Origin: Chromatiaceae bacterium
Lineage (GTDB): Bacteria; Pseudomonadota; Gammaproteobacteria; Chromatiales; Chromatiaceae
DNA length: 64,000 bases
Reading direction: 5' to 3'
NCBI GenBank assembly: GCA_024235215.1
Contig: JACKMU010000002.1
Span: 558,001 to 622,000 of the forward strand
Shown here: one piece after another, positions 7,868-15,807 of the stretch
How positions within the stretch are numbered: position 1 is the first letter of the stretch
Layout of the letters: every line of letters begins with the position of its first letter
Made by a program: the position numbers and the translations under genes
Notes under the pieces: generated by a model
Told to the model about the DNA's origin: nothing
The model's input: the letters and a program-made list of their open reading frames with translations, nothing else
The model's database searches: none

Positions 7868-10246
7868 TCAGACTTGTCCTTTTCTCTCACAAAGTGCGCG
7901 CGCCTTGACTTTCGCAGCGGCGATCACCGCCTGACCCAGTGCGATACCACCGTCGTTCGCCGGTACGCTGGCAGGACTCAACACACGCAGTCCCGAAGCA
8001 TTCAGCCGCTCGCTGACCCCCTCCAGCACCAATCGATTCTGAAAAACGCCCCCGCTCAACACGATCCTATCCACGTTCTCCGCACGTGCCAATCGCATGG
8101 CGTTAGTCGTGATCAGAGCGCACAGTGTCTGATGAAAGCGTGCGCCGATCAGCGCCGCTTCGCATCCCTCACTCAGATCCTGCAACAGTGCCCGCCACAG
8201 TGAGCGGAAATGAATCACCCATCCCTCCTGCTCCGACTGCACCGTTTCAAATGGATAGACGTTGCTGCGCTGTGCACTGAAATAGGGTGCCGAGATCGCC
8301 TCCAACTCCATTGCGGCCTGCCCCTCGAACAGCTGAGCGTCGACGCTCAACCCCAGCACCGCAGCGACCGCGTCGAAGAGTCGGCCACAAGATGAGGCAA
8401 GCGGGCTGTTCAGGCCGCGTTCGATCATCCGTGCCAGATTGTGCAACGGTTGCTTCTCGACTGCCTGGACGATCTCCAGACTGTGATGGTGTGCACGCAC
8501 CCACTCCCAGCCGAACGCCTGCTGCAGATGCGCATACGCGTTGCGCCAGGGTTCGATGATCGCCCGCGCGCCTCCCGGCATTGCGACCGGAGTGAAATTC
8601 GCCAACCGCCGACAACTGCGGTAGTCGACCAGCAGAAACTCTCCGCCCCAGAGCGTGCCGTCATCGCCGTATCCCAATCCATCCATCGCCACTCCCAACA
8701 GTGGTTTGGTATCTAGCGGTACCCCATGCTCCGCCATGCAGGCGGCGATATGCGCATGATGGTGTTGTACGCCAATCAGCTCGATTCCCTCCGCCTTGGC
8801 AATCTCCTGTCCAAGCTGAGTCGAGAGATAGTCGGGGTGAAGATCGACCGCAATGGATCTTGGGTTGTGATCGAACAGTGTTCGGTAACGTGCCAGATTC
8901 TCTCGATATGCCTCATAGGCATACGCGTTCTCCAGATCCCCCATATACTGTGACAGGATTGCACGACCCCGCTGCAGCAGGCAGAAGCTGTTTTTCAGTT
9001 CGCCGCCCATGGCGAGAATCGCATCGCTGGCTGTAAAACCTTCCGGCAGTGCGATGGGCGCCGGCGCATAACCACGCGCCCGACGCAGCAGACGGCGCTT
9101 TCCGGCCATGACACGCACCACAGAATCATCCAGCCGATTGACAATCTCCCGGTCGTGCAGCAACAGATAGTCGGCGATTGGCGCCAGTCGGGAACGGGCA
9201 TCCCCGTTCGTTATGCATTGCGGTTCATCACTGAGATTGCCTGAGGTGAGTACGATCGGCCGCTCCCACTGCTGTAGGAGCAGATGATGCAGCGGGCTGT
9301 AGGGGAGCATAAATCCCAGCGTGGTGTAGCCCGGCGCAACCGCTGCAGCAACCGACTCGCCGCTGGCATCGAGTACCACGATCGGCGCCGCGGCTGACCG
9401 TAATGCACGCCGCGACGCTTCATCCACAAAAGCATAGCGTTGGATAACGGCAATATCCTTCGCCATCAATGCAAACGCCTTGCGATAGCGCCGCTTGCAC
9501 CGGCGCAGACGTTCCACCGTGTCTTCATTGCAGGCGTCACAGGCAAGATGGATTCCGCCGATCCCTTTCACCGCGACGATCTTCCCCGCCGCTATCAGCC
9601 GTTGCGCCGTACCAATTACATCTTCACCGTCTGCCGTCTCCAGGATCTCTCCGTTCGTATCCTCCAGCCACACCCGGGGGCCGCACACCGGACAGGCGTT
9701 TGGCTGCGCGTGAAACCGCCGGTCCACCGGACTCTGATACTCCGCCTGGCAGACAGAACACAGCGGAAAACGCGACATACTGGTGTTGGCGCGGTCATAG
9801 GGGACTGCGCGGATGATTGAGAGGCGGGGACCACAATGGGTACAGTTGGTGAATGGGTATCTGAAACGCCGGTTGGCCGGATCCATGATCTCGCCCTGAC
9901 AGGCGCTGCAGCTGGCCGCATCGGCAGCCACGTCGGTATGGGTCTCGCCATTTACACTGGAGAGGATCTCGAAGGATGCCGGCATCGGTACATCTATCAA
10001 CTGCATGCGTTCGATACGCTCTATGCGCGCCAGCGGCGGAGTTTCACTTCGTAGAGATCGGACAAAGCCTTCCAGCTGCCAGGTCGTTCCCCAGACATGA
10101 ATGCCGACACCATCCGCATCGTTCCAGACCGAGCCGGTGAGCGAGTGGGCACGCGCCAGCCGCCACACCGTGGGTCGGAACCCGACCCCCTGCACCGTTC
10201 CGTAAATACGGATCGATTCAGCGATGATCTCTTCAACGTCTGCCAT
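7868..10246 (-). CDS. hypF: carbamoyltransferase HypF ([NiFe]-hydrogenase maturation)
   Basis: HypF makes the CN ligands of the [NiFe]-hydrogenase centre from carbamoyl phosphate with HypE. The 792-aa product has all four parts in order: acylphosphatase domain (IYGTVQGVGFRP), two zinc-finger modules (CSAC...CTHC and CSVC...CPVC), a YrdC-like domain, and a Kae1-like carbamoyltransferase domain (HHHAHIAACMAEHG, MDGLGYGDDGTLWGGEF, LSGGVFQN). The open frame runs far upstream, antisense-like over the methyltransferase gene. I place the start at 10246, where AAGG precedes the ATG. No other hyp or hydrogenase gene is in the window. It is probably the third gene of the metZ transcript. Confidence 0.93.
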   Translation of the reverse strand: MADVEEIIAESIRIYGTVQGVGFRPTVWRLARAHSLTGSVWNDADGVGIHVWGTTWQLEGFVRSLRSETPPLARIERIERMQLIDVPMPASFEILSSVNGETHTDVAADAASCSACQGEIMDPANRRFRYPFTNCTHCGPRLSIIRAVPYDRANTSMSRFPLCSVCQAEYQSPVDRRFHAQPNACPVCGPRVWLEDTNGEILETADGEDVIGTAQRLIAAGKIVAVKGIGGIHLACDACNEDTVERLRRCKRRYRKAFALMAKDIAVIQRYAFVDEASRRALRSAAAPIVVLDASGESVAAAVAPGYTTLGFMLPYSPLHHLLLQQWERPIVLTSGNLSDEPQCITNGDARSRLAPIADYLLLHDREIVNRLDDSVVRVMAGKRRLLRRARGYAPAPIALPEGFTASDAILAMGGELKNSFCLLQRGRAILSQYMGDLENAYAYEAYRENLARYRTLFDHNPRSIAVDLHPDYLSTQLGQEIAKAEGIELIGVQHHHAHIAACMAEHGVPLDTKPLLGVAMDGLGYGDDGTLWGGEFLLVDYRSCRRLANFTPVAMPGGARAIIEPWRNAYAHLQQAFGWEWVRAHHHSLEIVQAVEKQPLHNLARMIERGLNSPLASSCGRLFDAVAAVLGLSVDAQLFEGQAAMELEAISAPYFSAQRSNVYPFETVQSEQEGWVIHFRSLWRALLQDLSEGCEAALIGARFHQTLCALITTNAMRLARAENVDRIVLSGGVFQNRLVLEGVSERLNASGLRVLSPASVPANDGGIALGQAVIAAAKVKARALCERKGQV

Positions 10247-10314
10247 AGCACCTTGCCACTGAGGCTTCTGCACAATCTTGCCCGGAAGGGCCGTACACGA
10301 CAGCGCCCAGAGAA

Positions 10315-10905
10315 CTATTCGGGCGGCTTCCGGGCCACCAGTTGTGCGATATCTCTGACGCCCAACCGTGTCTCTCCAATTCGTCCCTCCTCCCGGTAGA
10401 ACACCACCTCGAGGGGCCGAAACAACGCCAGCAGTTCGTTCCGTCCCAGCCGGAAAGCGGGATTGGAGGGACCGCTGTCGGAGACGGCATCGACACAGAA
10501 GGTTTCGAAGAAGAGCAGACCGCCAGGCCGCAGTGCCTGGATGATGGCCGGTGCCAGTGCGCGCTCTAGAAAGTAGCTGACCAGTATCAGATCGAAACTC
10601 CCCGGCCCGGGGGGAAACGCGATCACGTCGCGCACCGCACAAGCGATTGTCATCCCTTGTTCACGCGCCGACTGTTGCAACCTGTCGATAGCGACTGCGG
10701 ACAGGTCCCAAGCAGTCACGCGCATTCCCCGACGCGCCAGATAGAGCGCACTGGCACCGCGTCCGCAGGCGAGATCCAGCGCCTCTCCCTTGCGCGGCAG
10801 CAGATGATTGTTCTCGAGCAGCAGGCCTGCTACCGACCCTGAGCCCAGGGCTGAAGCGTGACGCTGGTCCCATTTTCTTGCCAGTTCCCGATCAACGTCC
10901 TGCAT
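10315..10905 (-). CDS. class I SAM-dependent methyltransferase
   Basis: A 196-aa TehB/UbiE-like Rossmann methyltransferase. SAM-binding motif I is ALDLACGRGASALYLA (near residue 42), motif II has the acidic AWDLS, and motif III is ALRPGGLLFFETF. The substrate cannot be deduced; TehB-like proteins act on small molecules such as tellurite or thiols. The ATG lies only three bases past the metZ stop codon, so translation is probably coupled. The gene therefore falls under the same SAM-responsive leader as metZ, which hints at a role linked to methionine or SAM use. Confidence 0.85.
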   Translation of the reverse strand: MQDVDRELARKWDQRHASALGSGSVAGLLLENNHLLPRKGEALDLACGRGASALYLARRGMRVTAWDLSAVAIDRLQQSAREQGMTIACAVRDVIAFPPGPGSFDLILVSYFLERALAPAIIQALRPGGLLFFETFCVDAVSDSGPSNPAFRLGRNELLALFRPLEVVFYREEGRIGETRLGVRDIAQLVARKPPE

Positions 10906-10908
10906 CTG

Positions 10909-12102
10909 TTAAAGTAGATCGAACGCTTGCGCCAGGTCAGCCTGGATATCGTCGATATCCTCCAAGCCGACCGCAATCCGGATCAATCCATCGCTGATTC
11001 CGGCAACTTCCCTCTCCTTAGCTGTCAGGCGCCCATGGGTGGTGCTGGCCGGATGGGTGACAGTGGTTTTGGTATCCCCCAGATTCGCGGTGATCGAGAG
11101 CATCTGCAGCGCATCGATCAGCCTCCAGGCGACTGCCTGCCCACCATTCACTTCGAAGGAGAGAATACCTCCCGGCGCGCTCTGTTGGCGTACTGCGAGC
11201 TGATGCTGGGGATGGCTCTCCAGCCCCGGATAGTAGACCCGCTGCACCTGCGGCAACCGCTGCAACCAGTGCGCCAGCGCTTGCGCCTGTTCCGAATGGG
11301 CACGCATGCGCAATGACAGTGTTTCCAACCCCTTCAGAAATACCCAGGCATTGAACGGGCTCATGGTAGCGCCTGCGGTGCGCAGTACACCGTAGACATC
11401 TTCGCCTACCAGCTGCGCCGAGCCGACCACTGCACCACCCAGGCAACGGCCCTGTCCATCCAGATATTTGGTGGCTGAGTGGACAACGATATCCGCGCCC
11501 AGTGCGAGCGGCCGCTGCAGTACCGGGGTGCAGAAACAGTTGTCCACCACCAACAGGCAGCCGTTTGCATGGGCCAATTCTGCCAGTGCGCGGATATCGG
11601 CAAGTTCGGTCAGCGGATTGGAGGGCGTTTCCAGAAAAAGCAGCCGGGTCTTGGGCCGGATCGCCTGCTGCCAGGCATCAAGATCTGTGCAGTTAACGTA
11701 GCTGGTCTCGATACCGAAGCGAGCGAGGTATTTGTTGAACAGTATGGTGGTACTGCCGAAGATGCTGCGCGACGAAAGAATGTGGTCTCCGCTCTGCAGC
11801 AGCCCCATGCAGGCAGCCAGGATGGCTGACATGCCAGAGGCGGTCGCCACGCATGTCTCGCCCCCCTCCATCGCCGCGAGGCGCTCTTCGAAACAGGCTA
11901 CGGTCGGGTTGGTGAAGCGCGAGTAGATATTGCCAGGTTCGTCACCCGAGAAGATTGCTGCCGCCTCCGCAGCGCTACGGAACACGAAGCTCGATGTGGC
12001 AAAAATCGGTTCGGAGTGCTCGCCTTCCGCAGTGCGTCTGTGCCCGATCCGGATCGCCTGAGTCGCCGTTCCCCAGCCGCTGTTCGATTGTTCCTGTTTC
12101 AT
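10909..12102 (-). CDS. metZ: O-succinylhomoserine sulfhydrylase
   Basis: A PLP-dependent Cys/Met metabolism enzyme of 397 aa. MetZ condenses O-succinylhomoserine with sulfide to give homocysteine, the direct sulfhydrylation route to methionine. The PLP lysine lies in VVHSATKYLDGQG; GMSAI and LFLETPSNP are also diagnostic. Similarity within this family (MetB, MetC, MetY) makes the substrate a call by resemblance to MetZ, supported by position directly downstream of purF, a common place for metZ in gammaproteobacteria, and by the SAM-II-like riboswitch in front. It heads an operon with a methyltransferase and hypF. Confidence 0.88.
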   Translation of the reverse strand: MKQEQSNSGWGTATQAIRIGHRRTAEGEHSEPIFATSSFVFRSAAEAAAIFSGDEPGNIYSRFTNPTVACFEERLAAMEGGETCVATASGMSAILAACMGLLQSGDHILSSRSIFGSTTILFNKYLARFGIETSYVNCTDLDAWQQAIRPKTRLLFLETPSNPLTELADIRALAELAHANGCLLVVDNCFCTPVLQRPLALGADIVVHSATKYLDGQGRCLGGAVVGSAQLVGEDVYGVLRTAGATMSPFNAWVFLKGLETLSLRMRAHSEQAQALAHWLQRLPQVQRVYYPGLESHPQHQLAVRQQSAPGGILSFEVNGGQAVAWRLIDALQMLSITANLGDTKTTVTHPASTTHGRLTAKEREVAGISDGLIRIAVGLEDIDDIQADLAQAFDLL

Positions 12103-12147
12103 GATTCACCAACTGAAAGAAGCAGCGAACAGACCCCGTCACAGGAC

Positions 12148-12181
12148 AAAAAAAATCCCGCCCGGCAGTGGCCAAAGCAGG
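12148..12181 (-). terminator. intrinsic terminator of the metZ riboswitch
   Basis: On the minus strand CCTGC (12181-12177) pairs with GCGGG (12161-12157), with an inner GGC-CACT-GCC stem, followed by A and eight Ts (12155-12148). It lies about 45 bp before the metZ start, so it must be conditional. Its 5' arm is shared with the alternative hairpin at 12174-12193. Confidence 0.75.
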
Positions 12182-12193
12182 CTGCTCTGCTTT
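12174..12193 (-). promoter_or_regulatory. candidate antiterminator hairpin of the metZ leader
   Basis: AAAGCAG-AGCAGC-CTGCTTT is a perfect seven-bp stem. Its 3' arm sequesters the 5' arm of the terminator, and its 5' AAA overlaps the conserved AGCTAAA end of the aptamer. Aptamer and antiterminator are thus mutually exclusive, and antiterminator and terminator also: the logic of a ligand-off switch. Confidence 0.6.
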
Positions 12194-12238
12194 AGCTGAA
12201 TTTATTGAGCGCCCGCAATCTGAGACAAATCAGCGCTT
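12191..12238 (-). promoter_or_regulatory. SAM-II (SAM-alpha) riboswitch aptamer upstream of metZ
   Basis: On the minus strand the leader reads AAGCGCTGATTT, then ATTGC, GGGCGCT, AATAAA and finally AGCTAAA. These blocks, their order and spacing match the SAM-II aptamer as I remember it from the metX structure (GCGCUGAUUU - AUUGC - GCGC - AUAAA - AGCUAAA). P1 would be AGCGC with GCGCT. SAM-II elements bind S-adenosylmethionine in a pseudoknot, switch off methionine biosynthesis genes, and are best known from alphaproteobacteria. The location before a methionine gene and the downstream terminator strongly support the call. Confidence 0.88.
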
Positions 12239-12248
12239 GAGACGAGAA

Positions 12249-12275
12249 CTTATACCATTGCGCTGTTGATTACAA
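12249..12275 (-). promoter_or_regulatory. metZ promoter (extended -10)
   Basis: TGGTATAAG (12257-12249) is an extended -10 element; TTGTAA (12275-12270) is a possible -35 at a short 15-bp spacing. The expected start of the RNA, near 12242, falls just ahead of the aptamer at 12238, as expected for a riboswitch transcript. Confidence 0.55.
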
Positions 12276-12281
12276 CTCACC

Positions 12282-12390
12282 GGTTGCTGGGTGCTAGGGG
12301 CTAGGTGCTGGGTACTGGGTACTGGGTACTGGGTACTGGGTGCAATGTATCAGATCCTAGAACCGAGTACCTAGAACCTAGAACCTAATC
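12282..12390. repeat. array of 7-bp repeats in both orientations
   Basis: Nine tandem heptamers run from 12282 to 12344: three degenerate units near GGGTGCT/AGGTGCT and one GGTTGCT, then four perfect GGGTACT units (12310-12337), then GGGTGCA. After 12 bases, five units of the opposite orientation follow (CTAGAAC, CGAGTAC, CTAGAAC twice, CTAATC) up to the purF stop codon. The two arms can pair imperfectly, so the RNA behind purF could fold into a long hairpin. The array also abuts the -35 region of metZ. Copy number may vary between strains. Confidence 0.85.
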
Positions 12391-13903
12391 AAAGATTTAG
12401 ATGGAGCTCCAGCAATGAATCGGAGGACTCATCCCATGTCTGTTTTGCACTGTCGCTACGTAACAGCTGCAGTTGTTCCAAATACTGGTTGCTCACGTCG
12501 CCGGTGACGTAATTACCGTCAAAGACCGACGTGTCGAACTGCTCCACTTCAGATTTACCCAGTTTTTGCACCGCCTTGATCAGGTCATCCAGATCCTGAT
12601 AGACCAACCAGTCGGCGCCGATGATATCGCGCACCTGCTCTTCGCTCCGACCGTGCGCCACCAACTCATCGGCGGCAGGCATGTCGATACCGTACACATT
12701 GGGGTAGCGCACCGGTGGAGCGGCCGAGGCGAAGTAGACTTTGTTCGCGCGCGCATCACGTGCCATCTGCACAATCTGTTGGGAAGTGGTACCGCGCACG
12801 ATGGAGTCATCCACCAGTAGTACGTTCTTCCCCTTGAACTCCGACTCGATCGCGTTCAGTTTCTGCCGCACCGACTTCTTGCGCGCCTGTTGTCCTGGCA
12901 TGATGAAGGTTCTGCCGATATAGCGGTTTTTGATGAAACCCTCGGTATACTTGACCTGCAGATGATTGGCCAACTCCAGCGCTGCGGTGCGGCTGGTCTC
13001 CGGAATCGGAATCACCACATCGATATCGTGGTCCGGCCACTCTCGCAAAATCTTTTTGGCCAGTTTTGCCCCCATACGGGAGCGTGCCTTGTGCACAAAG
13101 ATATTGTCCATGATCGAGTCGGGACGGGCGAAATAGACGAACTCGAAGACACAGGGAGTGTGCACCGGATTGGCAGCGCACTGATAAGTATGCAGTTTAC
13201 CTGCCATATCGATGAATACCGCCTCACCCGGTTTCACATCGCGTACCAATTGAAAATCGAGGGCATCCAGCGCAACACTCTCTGATGCGATCATATATTC
13301 GGTACCCTCGGTGCTCTCCCGCAAGCCAAAAACCAACGGTCGAATGCCATGGGGATCGCGGAATCCGAGCATGCCATAACCCGTGATCATCGCCACCGTT
13401 GCATAGCCACCACGGCAGCGCCGATGCACTGCGGCAACCGCCTGAAAAACATCCTGAGGGGTTACCCGTAATCGACCCAACACCTGGAGTTCATGCGCAA
13501 AAACGTTAAGCAGAATCTCCGAATCGGAGGAGGTATTGATATGCCGCAGATCCTCACGGTAGAGATCCAGGGTGAGCTCAGCAGCATTGGTCAGATTGCC
13601 GTTGTGCGCCAGCGTGATGCCATACGGGGAGTTGACGTAGAACGGTTGCGCTTCTGCCGAGGATGAGTTGCCCGCGGTGGGATAACGTACATGACCAATG
13701 CCGATATTCCCTTTCAGATCGATCATGTGCCGGGTACGGAAGACATCCCTGGCGAGGCCGTTGTCCTTGCGCAGATGCAGCTGCCGCCCCTCCATCGTGA
13801 CGATACCTGCAGCATCCTGTCCCCTGTGCTGCAACACCATCAGCGCATCATAAAGTGATTGATTTACCGGACTGTACGCGAATATTCCGACGATGCCACA
13901 CAT
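12389..13903 (-). CDS. purF: amidophosphoribosyltransferase
   Basis: PurF makes 5-phosphoribosylamine from PRPP and glutamine, the first committed step of purine synthesis. The 504-aa product begins MCGIVGIF, so Cys2 becomes the N-terminal nucleophile of the Ntn glutaminase domain. The C-terminal PRTase domain has the PRPP loop NVLLVDDSIVRGTTS. Length matches E. coli PurF (about 505 aa). It follows cvpA by about 60 bp, the usual cvpA-purF order. No PurR-type operator was recognised. Confidence 0.97.
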   Translation of the reverse strand: MCGIVGIFAYSPVNQSLYDALMVLQHRGQDAAGIVTMEGRQLHLRKDNGLARDVFRTRHMIDLKGNIGIGHVRYPTAGNSSSAEAQPFYVNSPYGITLAHNGNLTNAAELTLDLYREDLRHINTSSDSEILLNVFAHELQVLGRLRVTPQDVFQAVAAVHRRCRGGYATVAMITGYGMLGFRDPHGIRPLVFGLRESTEGTEYMIASESVALDALDFQLVRDVKPGEAVFIDMAGKLHTYQCAANPVHTPCVFEFVYFARPDSIMDNIFVHKARSRMGAKLAKKILREWPDHDIDVVIPIPETSRTAALELANHLQVKYTEGFIKNRYIGRTFIMPGQQARKKSVRQKLNAIESEFKGKNVLLVDDSIVRGTTSQQIVQMARDARANKVYFASAAPPVRYPNVYGIDMPAADELVAHGRSEEQVRDIIGADWLVYQDLDDLIKAVQKLGKSEVEQFDTSVFDGNYVTGDVSNQYLEQLQLLRSDSAKQTWDESSDSLLELHLNL

Positions 13904-13966
13904 TTACAAGCCGCTCCAGAAAAGATCCGAACCTTCAGTTTCAGCAATCCAGCCCGCTCTCTCGAA

Positions 13967-14455
13967 TCAGACAAACCTGAACTTCTCTGCGAGATCCTCA
14001 GGCAACAGCGTTTTCAACCAGAGAGCCAGCTCCTGGAAATAACCAATCAGTTGCGACTCATTCCACCAGGGATCGTTAGGAAGAGGGGTCAGACCCGCCA
14101 GCAGAATGAGCAGCGTCACCAGCAGCACACCCCGCGCCGCCCCAAACAACATACCGATCAGCCGATCGGTACCGGTCAATCCGGTCTTGTCCACCAGCTG
14201 CCCGACCAGATAGTTCACCAGCCCACCCACCAGCAGCGTCGTCAGAAAGAGAATGGCCAGCGCGACACCAAGCCGCACCGAAGGGAGAGAGAACCAGGTG
14301 AGATGCTGTGCCAGTTCACGAAAAAAGGTCCAGGCTACAAAAAAGGCGAGCACCCAGACAGCCAACGAGAGCGCTTCCCGCACGAAGCCACGAATCAGGC
14401 TGATCAGCGCGGAGAGCCCGATGACTCCGATGATGATGTAGTCAACCCAGATCAT
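13967..14455 (-). CDS. cvpA: CvpA family membrane protein
   Basis: An inner-membrane protein of 162 aa with four hydrophobic helices. It matches CvpA, named for colicin V production and later linked to envelope stress tolerance; the molecular role is unsettled. Conserved text includes MIWVDYIIIGVIGLSALISL at the start, IRGFVREALSL and GLTGTDRLIGMLFGAARGVL. A TTG at 14509 in frame would add 18 residues, but the ATG at 14455 matches the family start. It sits between dedD and purF as in E. coli. Confidence 0.93.
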   Translation of the reverse strand: MIWVDYIIIGVIGLSALISLIRGFVREALSLAVWVLAFFVAWTFFRELAQHLTWFSLPSVRLGVALAILFLTTLLVGGLVNYLVGQLVDKTGLTGTDRLIGMLFGAARGVLLVTLLILLAGLTPLPNDPWWNESQLIGYFQELALWLKTLLPEDLAEKFRFV

Positions 14456-14655
14456 AAGGCGGAGATGCAGCCCCAGAATTCTTGCGGGATAAAAAATGAA
14501 TTTTAGCAAAAGCCAGTAGTCAGAAGAACCTCGACGTACAACTATTCAATCCGCAGAGATGACTTATCTGTAGCTTTGCGGAGCGCAATCCCAGCGCTGG
14601 CAGGCAGCAGGAGTATACTTTTGTCACGCTTTGCACCGTCAATCCGGACAATAGC

Positions 14656-15216
14656 TCAAGGATAAGATCTCAACGTACCCTCGAGCTTGAGCGGTTTGAT
14701 CTCTGTATTCACCCGCGTCAACAGCTGCTCCGCCCTGGCACGATCCACTTCCGGACCGACCAGCACACGGAACAGCATACTCCCCTTCAACGAAACCTGC
14801 TCGATATCCGCTGCGAAGGACTTCTCCCGCAGTTGCTTCACCAGATTCTCCGCGTTATCCCGCTGCGAAAAGCTCCCCACCTGAATCACCCAGGCCGACA
14901 GGCTCTCCCGTACCTCCACCCGGTCAGTCGGCTGCTCCGTCTTTATCACTGCCAATTCACTCGCTGTGTTCGGTAACTCGGTGGGAGTACCACGGTCCTC
15001 TTGGCTGAACAGTTTCGGCTGCACCGATGGTGGCTCACTCTTTTGAGGAATCACCCTTGAGCTGAAATCAACCGATGGAGGCAGAGGCAGGTTGCTCTGC
15101 TCGATACCCTGGTCCATTAGCGGCTCATGCTGCAGCAGCATCGGAACAAAGACCACCACCAGTGAAACCAGCACGGTAGCGCCAATCAATCTCTTTTTAA
15201 GGGCATCATCCACCAA
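14656..15216 (-). CDS. dedD: SPOR-domain cell-division protein, DedD-like
   Basis: A 186-aa bitopic inner-membrane protein: short cytoplasmic N-terminus, one membrane helix (about residues 9-27), a Pro/Ser-rich periplasmic linker, and a C-terminal SPOR domain (about 107-184; WVIQVGSFSQRDNAENLVKQ and RVLVGPEVDRARAEQLL). SPOR domains bind denuded septal peptidoglycan, and DedD supports constriction. Its position before cvpA-purF supports the name. In many gammaproteobacteria folC is directly upstream; here the oxidoreductase operon lies between. Confidence 0.9.
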   Translation of the reverse strand: MVDDALKKRLIGATVLVSLVVVFVPMLLQHEPLMDQGIEQSNLPLPPSVDFSSRVIPQKSEPPSVQPKLFSQEDRGTPTELPNTASELAVIKTEQPTDRVEVRESLSAWVIQVGSFSQRDNAENLVKQLREKSFAADIEQVSLKGSMLFRVLVGPEVDRARAEQLLTRVNTEIKPLKLEGTLRSYP

Positions 15217-15807
15217 TTTGCTCCAAAATTTCCGTCGAGATTCCTGAGTGGTTCACCTCGCTGATACCGGAGTTGCCACGCCGGGAGTCTGCCACCCGCC
15301 ACCGGACCCGCTGCTGGAAGTCGTGCTGCCTTCTGCGCTGTTCGATGAACTCTCAGTCGCAGCACGCTGACATCGAGGTCTCCCCGAAGAGTGGACGTTC
15401 ACGCTAACCATTTGTTATTTAAGTACAATTATACCAACACAGCTTAACAGATATCGCGTTCCCGGATCATCTCATAGCACTTTCCTGAGGTACAGCATTC
15501 ATCTTCGCCGGCAACTCTGATCTGTCAATCGATATTATTATACCAGTTGGAGGATCTGCGGATTTAACCCAATTTGAGGGTAATCGAACTTCTGATCAGT
15601 TTTTTGGAATCTGTCCACCTGGAAGCCTCAGTTGGACGGGGTGCAGGATGCGCTTTCCGTGCCATGCGGTGTCAACAGGATGGTGGTAAACCGGGTGAGC
15701 ACCCAGGAGGCCGGAGGGATAGTGCCGGAAACATCAATGATCCCGGCAGGAGCCACAATACAGGAATCCGACAGCTGCCGGAGTCACATCGACCCCGGCG
15801 TGCTCGC
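15217..15807 (-). other. 590-bp gap upstream of dedD
   Basis: No convincing gene. Two extended -10 elements TGGTATAAT are found on the minus strand at 15436-15428 and 15545-15537, both without a good -35; either could drive dedD with a leader of about 210 or 320 nt. A 49-codon GTG-started frame at about 15255-15405 is low-complexity and not accepted. The part nearest the oxidoreductase operon (15590-15807) is GC-rich and shows no strong terminator. Confidence 0.4.

Noticed and set aside
10247..10642. 5' extension of hypF giving 924 aa
   Set aside because: It runs in another frame through the methyltransferase gene; homology to HypF starts only at the acylphosphatase domain (ATG 10246).
15255..15405. 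49-codon GTG-started minus-strand frame before dedD
   Set aside because: Ser/Gly-rich, low complexity, no Shine-Dalgarno, no known family.
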